From NCBI GenBank assembly GCA_002373505.1, contig DFKE01000012.1:224395-288394 (forward strand): a stretch of 64,000 nt of DNA. The letters are read 5' to 3'. Position 1 is the first letter of the stretch. Each line of letters begins with the position of its first letter. Source of the DNA: Bacteroidales bacterium UBA3653 (lineage in GTDB: Bacteria > Bacteroidota > Bacteroidia > Bacteroidales > Paludibacteraceae). Of the stretch, positions 43,846 through 50,760 are shown piece by piece. The translations under genes were made by a program, and so were the position numbers. The notes under the pieces were generated by a model. The model did no database searches. It was not told where the DNA came from and saw only the letters and a list, made by a program, of their open reading frames with translations.

Positions 43846-44565
43846 ATGACGATACTATGTATCGAAACTAGTACATCGGTTTGTTCGGCCGCCATCTGCA
43901 AGGATGGCGCGCCGATCAAGCAGTGTATATGCCTGGAGGGTAGCAACCATGCGCGGTTGCTACCTCGCTATATAGAGGAACTGCTCTCGTTTGCGCGGGA
44001 GCAGCAACTCTCTATAGACGCGGTCGCGTTGTCCGAAGGACCGGGCAGTTATACCGGCCTCCGTATAGGTACCTCTACTGCCAAAGGATTATGCTACGGC
44101 ATGGATATACCTCTTATCCCGGTGCCTACCTTGGCTGTCCTCTGCGAGGCGGCAAAAGCGCAATCACAAATCACAAATCACCAATCAGCTATTCTGGTGC
44201 CTATGATAGATGCCCGGAGGATGGAGGTCTATACTACGGATGGCGGAGAGAAAGCACGCGCCGTAGTGGTAGAGAACGAGAAATCAGTTCTTCCTCCCTC
44301 TCTTGTGGAGAGGGACGGGGAGAGGTTACCCGTCTATTATTTCGGCGACGGAGCCGCCAAATGCCAATCGGTGCTGACTTCTCCTAACTGGCATTTCATA
44401 CCCGGAATAGTGCCGGAGGCGAAGTATATGGGAGGATTGGTCGAAAGTCAAAAGTCAAAAGTAGAAAGCCAAATGATCAGCGGACAGCAATTAGCCTACT
44501 ACGAACCTTATTATCTCAAAGAGTTCGTCGCAGCGCAGAGTCATGTAAAAGGATTGAATTCTTAA
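43846..44565 (+). CDS. tsaB: tRNA threonylcarbamoyladenosine biosynthesis protein TsaB
   Basis: ILCIETSTSVCSAAI, GPGSYTGLRIGTSTAKGLCY and VPMIDARRMEVY are TsaB signatures of the ASKHA fold; 239 aa is normal. TsaB is the scaffold of the TsaBDE complex that makes t6A37 of tRNAs. The gene has three odd inserts built from short repeats: SQITNHQSAI (44161-44189), LPPSLVERDGERL (near 44290) and ESQKSKVESQ (44441-44470), all in frame. It is coupled to the envelope barrel gene upstream. These inserts lie at surface loops or near the C-terminus (inference). Confidence 0.92.
   Translation: MTILCIETSTSVCSAAICKDGAPIKQCICLEGSNHARLLPRYIEELLSFAREQQLSIDAVALSEGPGSYTGLRIGTSTAKGLCYGMDIPLIPVPTLAVLCEAAKAQSQITNHQSAILVPMIDARRMEVYTTDGGEKARAVVVENEKSVLPPSLVERDGERLPVYYFGDGAAKCQSVLTSPNWHFIPGIVPEAKYMGGLVESQKSKVESQMISGQQLAYYEPYYLKEFVAAQSHVKGLNS
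44161..44189 (+). repeat. Period-7 AATCACA repeat in tsaB
   Basis: AATCACA, AATCACA, AATCACC, AATCAGC units encode SQITNHQS between two conserved TsaB segments. Confidence 0.7.
44441..44470 (+). repeat. Period-7 AAAAGTC repeat in tsaB
   Basis: CGAAAGT, CAAAAGT, CAAAAGT, AGAAAGC units encode ESQKSKVES. A similar block lies in the Xer gene at 62456. Confidence 0.7.
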
Positions 44566-44605
44566 AAATAGTACATCTTATTACGTCCAAATGAGACTGT
44601 GAACT

Positions 44606-44646
44606 TTTACGACTCACTTACGACTCGTTTACGGCTCATTTACGGG
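44606..44646 (+). repeat. 11-nt-period TTTACGACTCG repeat
   Basis: Units CTTTTACGACTC, ACTTACGACTC, GTTTACGGCTC, ATTTACGGG lie before the PorW-like gene. The same unit starts the 53.83-kb repeat region. Confidence 0.7.
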
Positions 44647-44667
44647 ACAAGAGCAACTTCATATTTG

Positions 44668-47262
44668 ATGCGGGAAATCTTAAAAATAGTACATTTCTTA
44701 TCAGTAGGGTTAGTCATCCTGCTTCTCTCCTCTTGTTCCACCCAGAAAAACACATGGGCGACCCGTTCGTTCCACCAGACGAAAGTCAAATATAATATTC
44801 TCTATAACGGCAATATAGCGTACGAAGAGGGCCTCAAAGCCATTCGGGACGCCAATACGGATGACTACAGCCGCGTGCTGTATCTTTATCCGGTGTCCAA
44901 TCATGCAGCCGCAGAAGCGTCGGCAACCCAGATGGACAAGACCATCGAGAAATGCCGCAAATGTATCAAACTGCATTCTATCAAATCGAAACCGAAACGT
45001 GACCCTAAAAAGGCGAACGATCCTAAATATAAGCTATGGCTCAAATCCGAAGAATTCAATGCCAACATGGACCTTGCGTGGATGCGCCTTGGCGAGGCGG
45101 AGTTCCACAAAGGCGATTTCCTCGGAGCCGTCAGCACCTTCAACTATATTATTAATCATTACCAGAACGACCCGGATATGATTGCGCAATGCCAGCTGTG
45201 GATTGCGCGCGCATACGCCGAGATGGGATGGCAATACGAGGCGGAAGATATGCTGAACCGCGTGCAGATAGATGCGCTCAGCCGCAAACATGCCAAACTC
45301 TATTCGGCGGTCAAGGCGGACGTGCTGCTCAAGGGCGAACATTACCGAGAGGCTATACCCTTCGTCAAACTGGCGCTCCCGCACGAGAAACGGAAGATCT
45401 ACCGTCCGAGGTTCGCCTATGTCCTGGGACAACTATATGAGATGAACTCCCAACGAGACGAGGCGATCCAGTCATACAAGTCTGTCGTGCGCATGGCGCC
45501 GCCTAATGACATGGAGTTCAACGCACGCATACGCATGGCGGAACTGGGAGGGAAGAACTCGCTCCGCAAACTGCGAACTATGACCAAACAATCGAAATTC
45601 AAAGACCGTCTGGACCAGATCTACGGCGCGATGGGAAATATCTATCTCCAAACGAAAGATACAACCAAAGCTCTGGAGATGTATGAGAAGGCAATAGCGG
45701 AGTCAACCCAGGCAGGGACAGCCAAGGCGGCGGTCCTCGTGCGCGCGGGCGATATATATTTTGAACAACGCGCGTACGTGAAAGCGCAGCCATGTTATCG
45801 CGAAGCAATCACTATCCTGACAGCCGAGCATGAGAACTATGCACGGGTGCAGAAACGATCGGAGGTGCTGGACGAACTGATCATCTCGTACAACCAGTCG
45901 CAACTCCAGGATTCGCTTCAGCGGCTCGGACATATGTCCGAAGAGGAACAACGGGCTGTTGTCGATAAAATCATCGCCGAACTCATAGAGACGGAGAAAC
46001 AGGACTCGATCCGCCAGGCGCAGGAAGAGCGTGAACTCGCGCGCGGAGACGACATGCCCAGAAGTGTGAATACCGCTAATATGTTAGGCGGAGGCGGAGC
46101 GCAGAAAGGCGAGTGGTATTTCTATAACCCCCAGTTGATGAAACAGGGCCAGCAGGAATGGCGCCGCAGATGGGGCAACAGACCGCTGGAGGATAACTGG
46201 AGAAGACAGAACAAACAAGTCACAGCCTCGTTCGCCGATGAGGAGAATCCGGAGGATCAGGACTCTACCGCACTTGCAGCGGATTCAACGGAACTCCGCC
46301 AGCCGGTGGAAACGGATACCCATAAACCGGAGTATTATCTCCAGCAGATCCCGCGCACGGAGCAGGATTATGCCCTCAGCGACAGCTTGTGGCGGGAAGC
46401 TATGGTCGCGCTCTATTTCATCTATCGCGACCGATTGGAGGACCAACAGCAGGCGGAAGAGACCTTGCGGGAGTTGGAGCACCGTTTCCCGAATCATGCT
46501 TGTCTGGCTCCTATCTATGAGGACCAACAGATGCAGGCGTTGCGCCAAGACTCGGCGTATATAGCGCGGATGCAACGGATGCTGGCGGAGCAGGACTCGC
46601 TCTATGCGGCTACCTATGGGGCTTATACCAAAGGAGAATATGCGCTCGTCAAAGCCAACAAACAATATGCGGACACCGCTTTCCCGCAAAGCGCGCTCAT
46701 GCCGCGGTTCCTCTTCCTGAATGCCGTGTCGGTTGCCCGTACGGAAGGACAGGATGCTTTCGTGGCGGAACTGCAAGACCTCGTTTCCCGTTACGGGGAG
46801 ACGGAAATGGGCGCTATGGCGAAGGATATGTTGGCGATGATGGGGCAAGGAATGGAGAGCAAGAAAGGCGGCTCTACGGGCAATCTGGCAGAGCTGAGAG
46901 AACAAACGGAAGCACAACCGCAAGAGAACCCGGAAGAGGAACAGCAATGGAGCGAGGACCGCAACCAGCCTTCGGTGGTACTGCTGATCCTGCCGAAAGC
47001 GGATGAGCAGGCGCTGAATGACTTGTTATACGAAGTGGCGTTGTTCAACTTCTCGCAGTTCCTGATCCGGGATTTCGACCTGCAGAAAATGCCGGTCTTC
47101 GGTAAAGGATGCGCGCTGCGAGTCAGCGGATTCGCGGATATGGATGAAGCGGAATGGTGGATGGGACTGTTGCAGCAGAATGCAGAAATGCAGACAATCC
47201 TGCAGAAAGTACAATTAAAGGCAGTTACCGAAGTAAACCTGCCTTTAGTTGTCGGGGAGTAA
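44668..47262 (+). CDS. porW: PorW/SprE-like T9SS tetratricopeptide lipoprotein
   Basis: ATG 44668 gives a lipoprotein signal (VGLVILLLSSC); an upstream ATG-like start at 44599 would translate the intergenic repeat and is rejected. After the Cys, STQKNTWATRSFHQTKVKYN and ILYNGNIAYEEGLKAI match the start of SprE/PorW. TPR-like helices follow (WMRLGEAEFHKGDFLGAVST, IYLQTKDTTKALEMYEKA), then a Gln/Glu-rich C-terminal half with a LILPKADEQALNDLLYEV module. PorW/SprE is an outer-membrane lipoprotein needed for T9SS-driven secretion. Length 864 aa. The assignment fits the T9SS-sorted protein encoded nearby. Confidence 0.8.
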   Translation: MREILKIVHFLSVGLVILLLSSCSTQKNTWATRSFHQTKVKYNILYNGNIAYEEGLKAIRDANTDDYSRVLYLYPVSNHAAAEASATQMDKTIEKCRKCIKLHSIKSKPKRDPKKANDPKYKLWLKSEEFNANMDLAWMRLGEAEFHKGDFLGAVSTFNYIINHYQNDPDMIAQCQLWIARAYAEMGWQYEAEDMLNRVQIDALSRKHAKLYSAVKADVLLKGEHYREAIPFVKLALPHEKRKIYRPRFAYVLGQLYEMNSQRDEAIQSYKSVVRMAPPNDMEFNARIRMAELGGKNSLRKLRTMTKQSKFKDRLDQIYGAMGNIYLQTKDTTKALEMYEKAIAESTQAGTAKAAVLVRAGDIYFEQRAYVKAQPCYREAITILTAEHENYARVQKRSEVLDELIISYNQSQLQDSLQRLGHMSEEEQRAVVDKIIAELIETEKQDSIRQAQEERELARGDDMPRSVNTANMLGGGGAQKGEWYFYNPQLMKQGQQEWRRRWGNRPLEDNWRRQNKQVTASFADEENPEDQDSTALAADSTELRQPVETDTHKPEYYLQQIPRTEQDYALSDSLWREAMVALYFIYRDRLEDQQQAEETLRELEHRFPNHACLAPIYEDQQMQALRQDSAYIARMQRMLAEQDSLYAATYGAYTKGEYALVKANKQYADTAFPQSALMPRFLFLNAVSVARTEGQDAFVAELQDLVSRYGETEMGAMAKDMLAMMGQGMESKKGGSTGNLAELREQTEAQPQENPEEEQQWSEDRNQPSVVLLILPKADEQALNDLLYEVALFNFSQFLIRDFDLQKMPVFGKGCALRVSGFADMDEAEWWMGLLQQNAEMQTILQKVQLKAVTEVNLPLVVGE

Positions 47263-47280
47263 CATGCCATTCTCCCCAAC

Positions 47281-47309
47281 AAAAAAGGACGACATTGAGC
47301 CATCCTTTT
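47281..47309 (-). terminator. Terminator next to the tRNA-Pro fragment
   Basis: On the minus strand AAAAGGA and TCCTTTT pair, followed by T-rich sequence (stem arms 47283-47289 and 47303-47309). Confidence 0.6.
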
Positions 47310-47330
47310 GTCGGGGAGACGTGATTCGAA
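47308..47330 (-). repeat. Copy of the tRNA-Pro 3' end
   Basis: A 23-bp exact match to 47460-47482, covering the last part of the T-arm and acceptor stem of tRNA-Pro on the minus strand. It is followed by its own terminator, so it is a leftover of a duplication or an attachment-site-like scar. Confidence 0.8.
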
Positions 47331-47331
47331 A

Positions 47332-47394
47332 ATTGCCACTGGCAATAATCGGTCGAGTGTAGCGAGATAAGAAGATTGCCACTGGCAATAATCG
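47332..47394. repeat. Two copies of the ATTGCCACTGGCAAT palindromic element
   Basis: ATTGCCACTGGCAATAATCG occurs at 47332-47351 and 47375-47394. ATTGCCA and TGGCAAT are perfect complements around a single C. Confidence 0.8.
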
Positions 47395-47412
47395 TGCCCT
47401 TGTGGCTAAGAA
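47386..47412. repeat. Dispersed element TAATCGTGCCCTT..GGCTAAGAA, copy b
   Basis: It matches 5994-6018 and 52813-52837. The core GCCCTTGTGGC or GCCCTTCGGGC can fold into a small hairpin. Confidence 0.75.
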
Positions 47413-47433
47413 CACCGTGGAGAATTACGTCTA

Positions 47434-47460
47434 CAAAAAAAGAGAACCGCTTGGTTCTCT
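47434..47460 (-). terminator. Terminator of tRNA-Pro
   Basis: Minus strand AGAGAACC pairs with GGTTCTCT, followed by seven T. It lies 3 nt after the tRNA 3' end. Confidence 0.85.
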
Positions 47461-47462
47461 TG

Positions 47463-47536
47463 TCGGGGAGACGTGATTCGAACACGCGACCTCCGGTCCC
47501 CCAGACCGTTGCGCTACCGGGCTGCGCCACTCCCCG
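47463..47536 (-). tRNA. tRNA-Pro (GGG)
   Basis: The minus strand has acceptor CGGGGAG...CTCCCCG plus discriminator A, a D-arm with AGCCCGGTAGC, anticodon loop CTGGGGG (GGG), and a T-loop TTCGAAT. 74 nt, CCA not encoded. Confidence 0.9.
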
Positions 47537-47562
47537 TCTCGCGTCTTTCGCGAAATCGGGTG

Positions 47563-47593
47563 CAAAGGTACTGCTTTTTTTTGAAATATGCAA
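47563..47593 (-). promoter_or_regulatory. Promoter of tRNA-Pro
   Basis: Minus strand TTG (47591-47593), 20-nt spacer, TACCTTTG (47563-47570). It nearly touches the divergent miaB start at 47599. Confidence 0.7.
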
Positions 47594-47598
47594 GAAAA

Positions 47599-48969
47599 AT
47601 GATAAAAAAATTCTATATAGAGACTTATGGCTGCCAAATGAACGTGGCGGACAGCGAGGTTGTAGCTGCAATTATGCAGACTACAGGGGCTGAAATAACA
47701 GATAGTTGGGAGACGGCGGATGTCGTGCTGCTCAATACTTGTTCGATACGCGATAACGCGGAGCAGAAAGTGGGTGCGCGCCTGCGGGAGATGAGTGCTC
47801 ATCTGCGAAACCAGAAAATGCCTATCGGGAACAGGGACAAGATCATCGGTGTGATCGGCTGCATGGCGGAACGAATGGGACGCCAACTGCTCGATGAGTA
47901 CAATGTGGATTTTGTCGCAGGACCGGACGCTTATCTGGATATACCTAATCTGCTGGCGCAATGCGAGCAGGGAGGCAAGGCAATGAATGTGGAACTCAGT
48001 ACTACAGAGACTTATCGCCAGATCGTACCGGCACGGATTGGACGCTCTATCAGCGGTTTCGTCTCTATTATGCGGGGATGTAATAATTTCTGCGCCTATT
48101 GCGTGGTTCCTTATACCCGCGGCAGGGAACGAAGCCGCGACGTGGAGTCGATCCTTAATGAGGTGCGCGATCTGCAGGCGAAGGGATATAAGGAAGTAAC
48201 CCTTCTCGGACAGAATGTCAACTCCTACCGCTATACTCCGATGGTAAATGGTAAATGTGAAAATGATAAATGTATTGATTTCGCAGACCTGCTGGAGATA
48301 GTGGCGGACGCGGTGCCGGATATGCGTATCCGTTTTACCACCAGCCATCCCAAAGACATGTCCAATAAGACACTCGAGGCAATCAGCCGGCATACAAACC
48401 TGTGCAAGTTCATCCACCTGGCGGTACAATCGGGGTCGAACCATGTCCTGAAACTGATGAATCGCAAATATACGCGTGAATGGTATCTGGACCGTATTGC
48501 CGCTATCCGGCGAATCTTGCCTACCGCGGCGATCAGCACGGATATCCTGTGCGGCTTTCATGACGAGACGCAGGAGGACCACATGCAAACCCTCAAACTC
48601 ATGCGGGAGGTGGGCTTTGACTCCGCCTTTATGTTCAAATATTCGGAGCGGCCCGGTACCTATGCTTCGAAACACCTCCCGGACAACGTGCCGGAGGAGG
48701 AGAAGATCCGCCGGCTCAACGAGATCATAGCGCTCCAGAACCAACTCTCCATGGAGTCCAACCATCGGGAGATCGGCAAAACAGTCGAAGTGCTTGTGGA
48801 GGGCTTCTCCAAACGCAGCCGGAATGACATGTTCGGCAGAACGGAGCAGTACAAGACAGTCGTCTTCCCCCGTACGGACGAAAAGATAGGAGATCTCGTC
48901 ATGGTACGTATTTACGAGGCCACTGCGGCTACGTTAATGGGCGAAATAGTAAAAAAACAAACAAAATAA
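47599..48969 (+). CDS. miaB: tRNA-2-methylthio-N6-dimethylallyladenosine synthase MiaB
   Basis: The start at ATG 47599 (MIKKFYIETYGCQMN) is chosen because the frame upstream runs through the tRNA-Pro gene. The protein has 456 residues. MiaB motifs: YGCQMN, LNTCSIRDNA, VIGCMAER (first [4Fe-4S] cysteines), the radical-SAM CNNFCAYCVVPYTRGRE near residue 160, and a C-terminal TRAM region (KTVEVLVEGFSKRSRN). It methylthiolates i6A37 of tRNAs. The segment TPMVNGKCENDKC between GQNVNSYRY and DFADLLE is unusual and is encoded by an AATGGTA-type repeat. Confidence 0.93.
   Translation: MIKKFYIETYGCQMNVADSEVVAAIMQTTGAEITDSWETADVVLLNTCSIRDNAEQKVGARLREMSAHLRNQKMPIGNRDKIIGVIGCMAERMGRQLLDEYNVDFVAGPDAYLDIPNLLAQCEQGGKAMNVELSTTETYRQIVPARIGRSISGFVSIMRGCNNFCAYCVVPYTRGRERSRDVESILNEVRDLQAKGYKEVTLLGQNVNSYRYTPMVNGKCENDKCIDFADLLEIVADAVPDMRIRFTTSHPKDMSNKTLEAISRHTNLCKFIHLAVQSGSNHVLKLMNRKYTREWYLDRIAAIRRILPTAAISTDILCGFHDETQEDHMQTLKLMREVGFDSAFMFKYSERPGTYASKHLPDNVPEEEKIRRLNEIIALQNQLSMESNHREIGKTVEVLVEGFSKRSRNDMFGRTEQYKTVVFPRTDEKIGDLVMVRIYEATAATLMGEIVKKQTK
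48241..48276 (+). repeat. Period-7 repeat inside miaB
   Basis: ATGGTAA, ATGGTAA, ATGTGAA, AATGATA, AATGTAT units encode MVNGKCENDKC, absent from typical MiaB at this point. Confidence 0.65.
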
Positions 48970-48989
48970 GCATTTTTTTGTAAAAAAAT

Positions 48990-49020
48990 TTGGCTATTCC
49001 AAATAAAAGCAGTACTTTTG
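48990..49020 (+). promoter_or_regulatory. Promoter before the structured leader and greA region
   Basis: TTG (48990-48992), 20-nt spacer, TACTTTTG (49013-49020). Confidence 0.7.
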
Positions 49021-49026
49021 CATCGA

Positions 49027-49129
49027 AAACAAAATTTTCATAGTTAAGGTTTAGGTTTAATGGTAATAGGAGGCTGTGAAGTTTCCTATTACTTTTAAAC
49101 AAAAAGCAAAGGCGTAGGCCTTATTTTTT
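49027..49129 (+). ncRNA. Candidate structured leader or small RNA with terminator-like hairpin
   Basis: Downstream of the promoter, GTTTAA + GTAATAGGA (49055-49071) pairs with TCCTATTAC + TTAAAC (49084-49100), a 15-bp stem with a 2-nt internal loop whose loop begins GGCTG. It is followed by AAGGC-GTAG-GCCTT (49109-49122) and a T-run (49124-49129). This resembles an attenuator or a short RNA of about 100 nt, placed before a 35-aa ORF. I recognise no named RNA family. Confidence 0.5.
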
Positions 49130-49131
49130 AT

Positions 49132-49239
49132 ATGGCTGAAGAAACGAATACCACGAAACCTCAGATACCGGACTTAACGGATATAGAGGAAGTTCGCAAA
49201 GCGATTATTGCGAGCGAGATTTTAAATCGTAAATGGTAA
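49132..49239 (+). CDS. 35-aa acidic peptide
   Basis: ATG 49132 encodes MAEETNTTKPQIPDLTDIEE, then VRKAIIASEILNRKW. The AIIASEILNRK end looks like a conserved Bacteroidales small-protein motif I have seen but cannot name. The start directly follows a terminator-like hairpin, so expression may be attenuated. The final Trp and stop are already part of the AATGGTA repeat that follows, suggesting the original C-terminus was altered by the repeat. Confidence 0.5.
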   Translation: MAEETNTTKPQIPDLTDIEEVRKAIIASEILNRKW

Positions 49240-49318
49240 ATGACCAAAGGGTAAATGACAAAATGGTAAATGACCAAATGGTAAATGATTTAATGGTAAA
49301 TGATTAAATGACAAAATA
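49228..49318 (+). repeat. Period-7 AATGGTAAATGAC repeat
   Basis: About 12 units alternate AAATGGT and AAATGAC between the 35-aa ORF and greA. This is the longest such array here. Confidence 0.85.
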
Positions 49319-49320
49319 TT

Positions 49321-49791
49321 ATGGCAGTAACGTACATGACCGAAGAAGGTCTTAAAAAACTGAAAGAGGAGCTCCAGTTTCTGGAGACTGTGGAGCGCCC
49401 ACGTATCATTGCCGCTATCGCAGAGGCACGTGAGAAGGGCGATTTGAGTGAGAATGCGGAGTATGACGCAGCGAAAGAGGCGCAAGGCGCTCTGGAGACC
49501 AAGATCGCGCTGCTGAAATCTCGGCTGATGGATGCACGCGTGCTGAACACCGCGGATCTCGGTACAGACGAGGTCAAACTCCTGACCAAGGTGCGCGTCC
49601 GTCAGAAAAATACCGGCATGGAGAAAACATTCCAACTGGTAACGGAAGGCGAAGCAAACATTGCAGAGGGAAAGATCTCTATCTCTACTCCGATAGCGAA
49701 AGGTCTGCTGGGTAAGAAAGTAGGAGATGTGGCGCAGATCCAGGTGCCGGTCGGTCTGCTGGAGTTTGAGATCCTCGAGATCAGCCTCTAA
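49321..49791 (+). CDS. greA: Transcription elongation factor GreA
   Basis: The 156-aa protein has the GreA N-terminal coiled coil with the acidic tip (GDLSENAEYDAAKEAQ) and the FKBP-like C-terminal domain (ISISTPIAKGLLGKKVGD). GreA enters the RNA polymerase secondary channel and stimulates cleavage of backtracked transcripts. It starts right after the period-7 repeat. The HIT gene follows after a short second repeat, so the two are probably co-transcribed. Length and motifs are standard. Confidence 0.95.
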   Translation: MAVTYMTEEGLKKLKEELQFLETVERPRIIAAIAEAREKGDLSENAEYDAAKEAQGALETKIALLKSRLMDARVLNTADLGTDEVKLLTKVRVRQKNTGMEKTFQLVTEGEANIAEGKISISTPIAKGLLGKKVGDVAQIQVPVGLLEFEILEISL

Positions 49792-49792
49792 A

Positions 49793-49829
49793 TAAATGAC
49801 TAAATCGTAAATCGTCAAATCGTAAATGT
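49793..49829 (+). repeat. Period-7 TAAATCG repeat between greA and the HIT gene
   Basis: AAATGAC, TAAATCG, TAAATCG, TCAAATCG, TAAATG units fill the 39-nt gap. Confidence 0.75.
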
Positions 49830-49830
49830 T

Positions 49831-50238
49831 ATGACTCTCTTTACCAAAATTATCAAGGGCGAGATTCCAAGCTACAAGGTAGCGGAGGATGACAAAAACT
49901 ATGCTTTTCTGGATATCAATCCGATCGTAAAAGGGCATACCCTGGTTGTGCCGAAACTGGCGGAACCGGAGGCTGACTATATCTTCGACCTGACGGACGA
50001 GCAGTTGCAAAGCCTCATGACGTTTGCCAAGAAAGTAGCAAAAGGAATCAAGGCTGCCACAGGCTGCAAACGTGTAGGCGTTGCCGTTCTTGGGATGGAG
50101 GTAAACCATGTGCATGTACATCTGGTACCGATGAACTCGGAGAAAGATATGCTCTTTACCAACCCGAAATTGAGTCTTGAGGCAGAGGAAATGGCAATCA
50201 TCGCCAACTCGATTGCCGAGGCGATGGATAAGCAATAA
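49831..50238 (+). CDS. HIT-family hydrolase
   Basis: The 135-aa protein has FTKIIKGEIPSYKVAED, FLDINPIVKGHTLVVPK and the histidine triad VNHVHVHLVP. HIT proteins hydrolyse nucleoside-monophosphate derivatives such as AMP-NH2 or dinucleoside polyphosphates; the substrate here cannot be told from sequence. It lies 39 nt after greA, an arrangement common in Bacteroidales. Confidence 0.93.
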   Translation: MTLFTKIIKGEIPSYKVAEDDKNYAFLDINPIVKGHTLVVPKLAEPEADYIFDLTDEQLQSLMTFAKKVAKGIKAATGCKRVGVAVLGMEVNHVHVHLVPMNSEKDMLFTNPKLSLEAEEMAIIANSIAEAMDKQ

Positions 50239-50296
50239 GACATACAAGGTCATAAGACCCGATATCAATTTTACTAACCATTTAAATTTAAACTCT

Positions 50297-50665
50297 ATGA
50301 CAAGAGATGAAATCGTTGCCGCTTTGACAGTGGCTTATGGCGTAGCCTATGTTGACGGAATGACAAATGACGAAACAGAGATGTTGCTTCGCGAGATCAA
50401 ATCATTCAAGTTTGCTAACGATCCTGCCGAGGTACAAGATGTTATCGATCGCTACAAGAGAATGTCTATCCGTCAAGGTATCAACATCATTGCTGAGGCT
50501 GATGAAGACGCCCGCAAAGAGGCACATGCCTTGATTCTTTATACCGTCGCCGGTGATGGCGAAATCTCCGACATGGAAAAGGGCGCTTTTACCCTGATGA
50601 AGGATATCTGCAACCTGCCGGAGATTAACTCTATCGAAGAGGCCAAAGCAATCTTGTGCTGGTAA
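50297..50665 (+). CDS. TerB-like small helical protein
   Basis: I use ATG 50297 (MTRDEIVAALTVAYGVAYVD), since the ORF upstream overlaps the HIT gene. The 122-aa, all-helical, acidic protein has two similar halves: VAYGVAYVDGMTNDETEML and LYTVAGDGEISDMEKGAF. The D-G-x-[MIT]-x-x-x-E pattern is typical of TerB-like (tellurite-resistance B) domains, which bind metal through Asp/Glu residues. A terminator follows. Confidence 0.7.
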   Translation: MTRDEIVAALTVAYGVAYVDGMTNDETEMLLREIKSFKFANDPAEVQDVIDRYKRMSIRQGINIIAEADEDARKEAHALILYTVAGDGEISDMEKGAFTLMKDICNLPEINSIEEAKAILCW

Positions 50666-50682
50666 AGATCCATGCATAATAA

Positions 50683-50713
50683 AAGAGGTCCGCAAAACTG
50701 CGGGCCTCTCTTT
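50683..50713. terminator. Bidirectional terminator between the TerB-like and M13 peptidase genes
   Basis: AAGAGGTCCGCA pairs with TGCGGGCCTCTC around AAAC, with an A-run before and a T-run after, so it can serve both converging genes. Confidence 0.85.
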
Positions 50714-50760
50714 TCTTTTGTCTTTTCTCTTTTAGCGAAGCGGTCTTTCGTCCTTCGTCC

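Noticed and set aside
44599..44667. N-terminal extension of the PorW-like protein
   Set aside because: The extra residues are encoded by the TTTACGACTCG repeat; the lipoprotein signal begins at 44668.
47431..48765. 444-codon ORF on the minus strand across miaB and tRNA-Pro
   Set aside because: It is antisense to well-conserved miaB and runs through a tRNA; a by-product of codon usage.
49228..49318. CRISPR array
   Set aside because: Units are only about 7 nt, with no spacers and no cas genes nearby.
49222..50268. 348-codon minus-strand ORF
   Set aside because: Antisense to greA and the HIT gene and partly made of the period-7 repeat.
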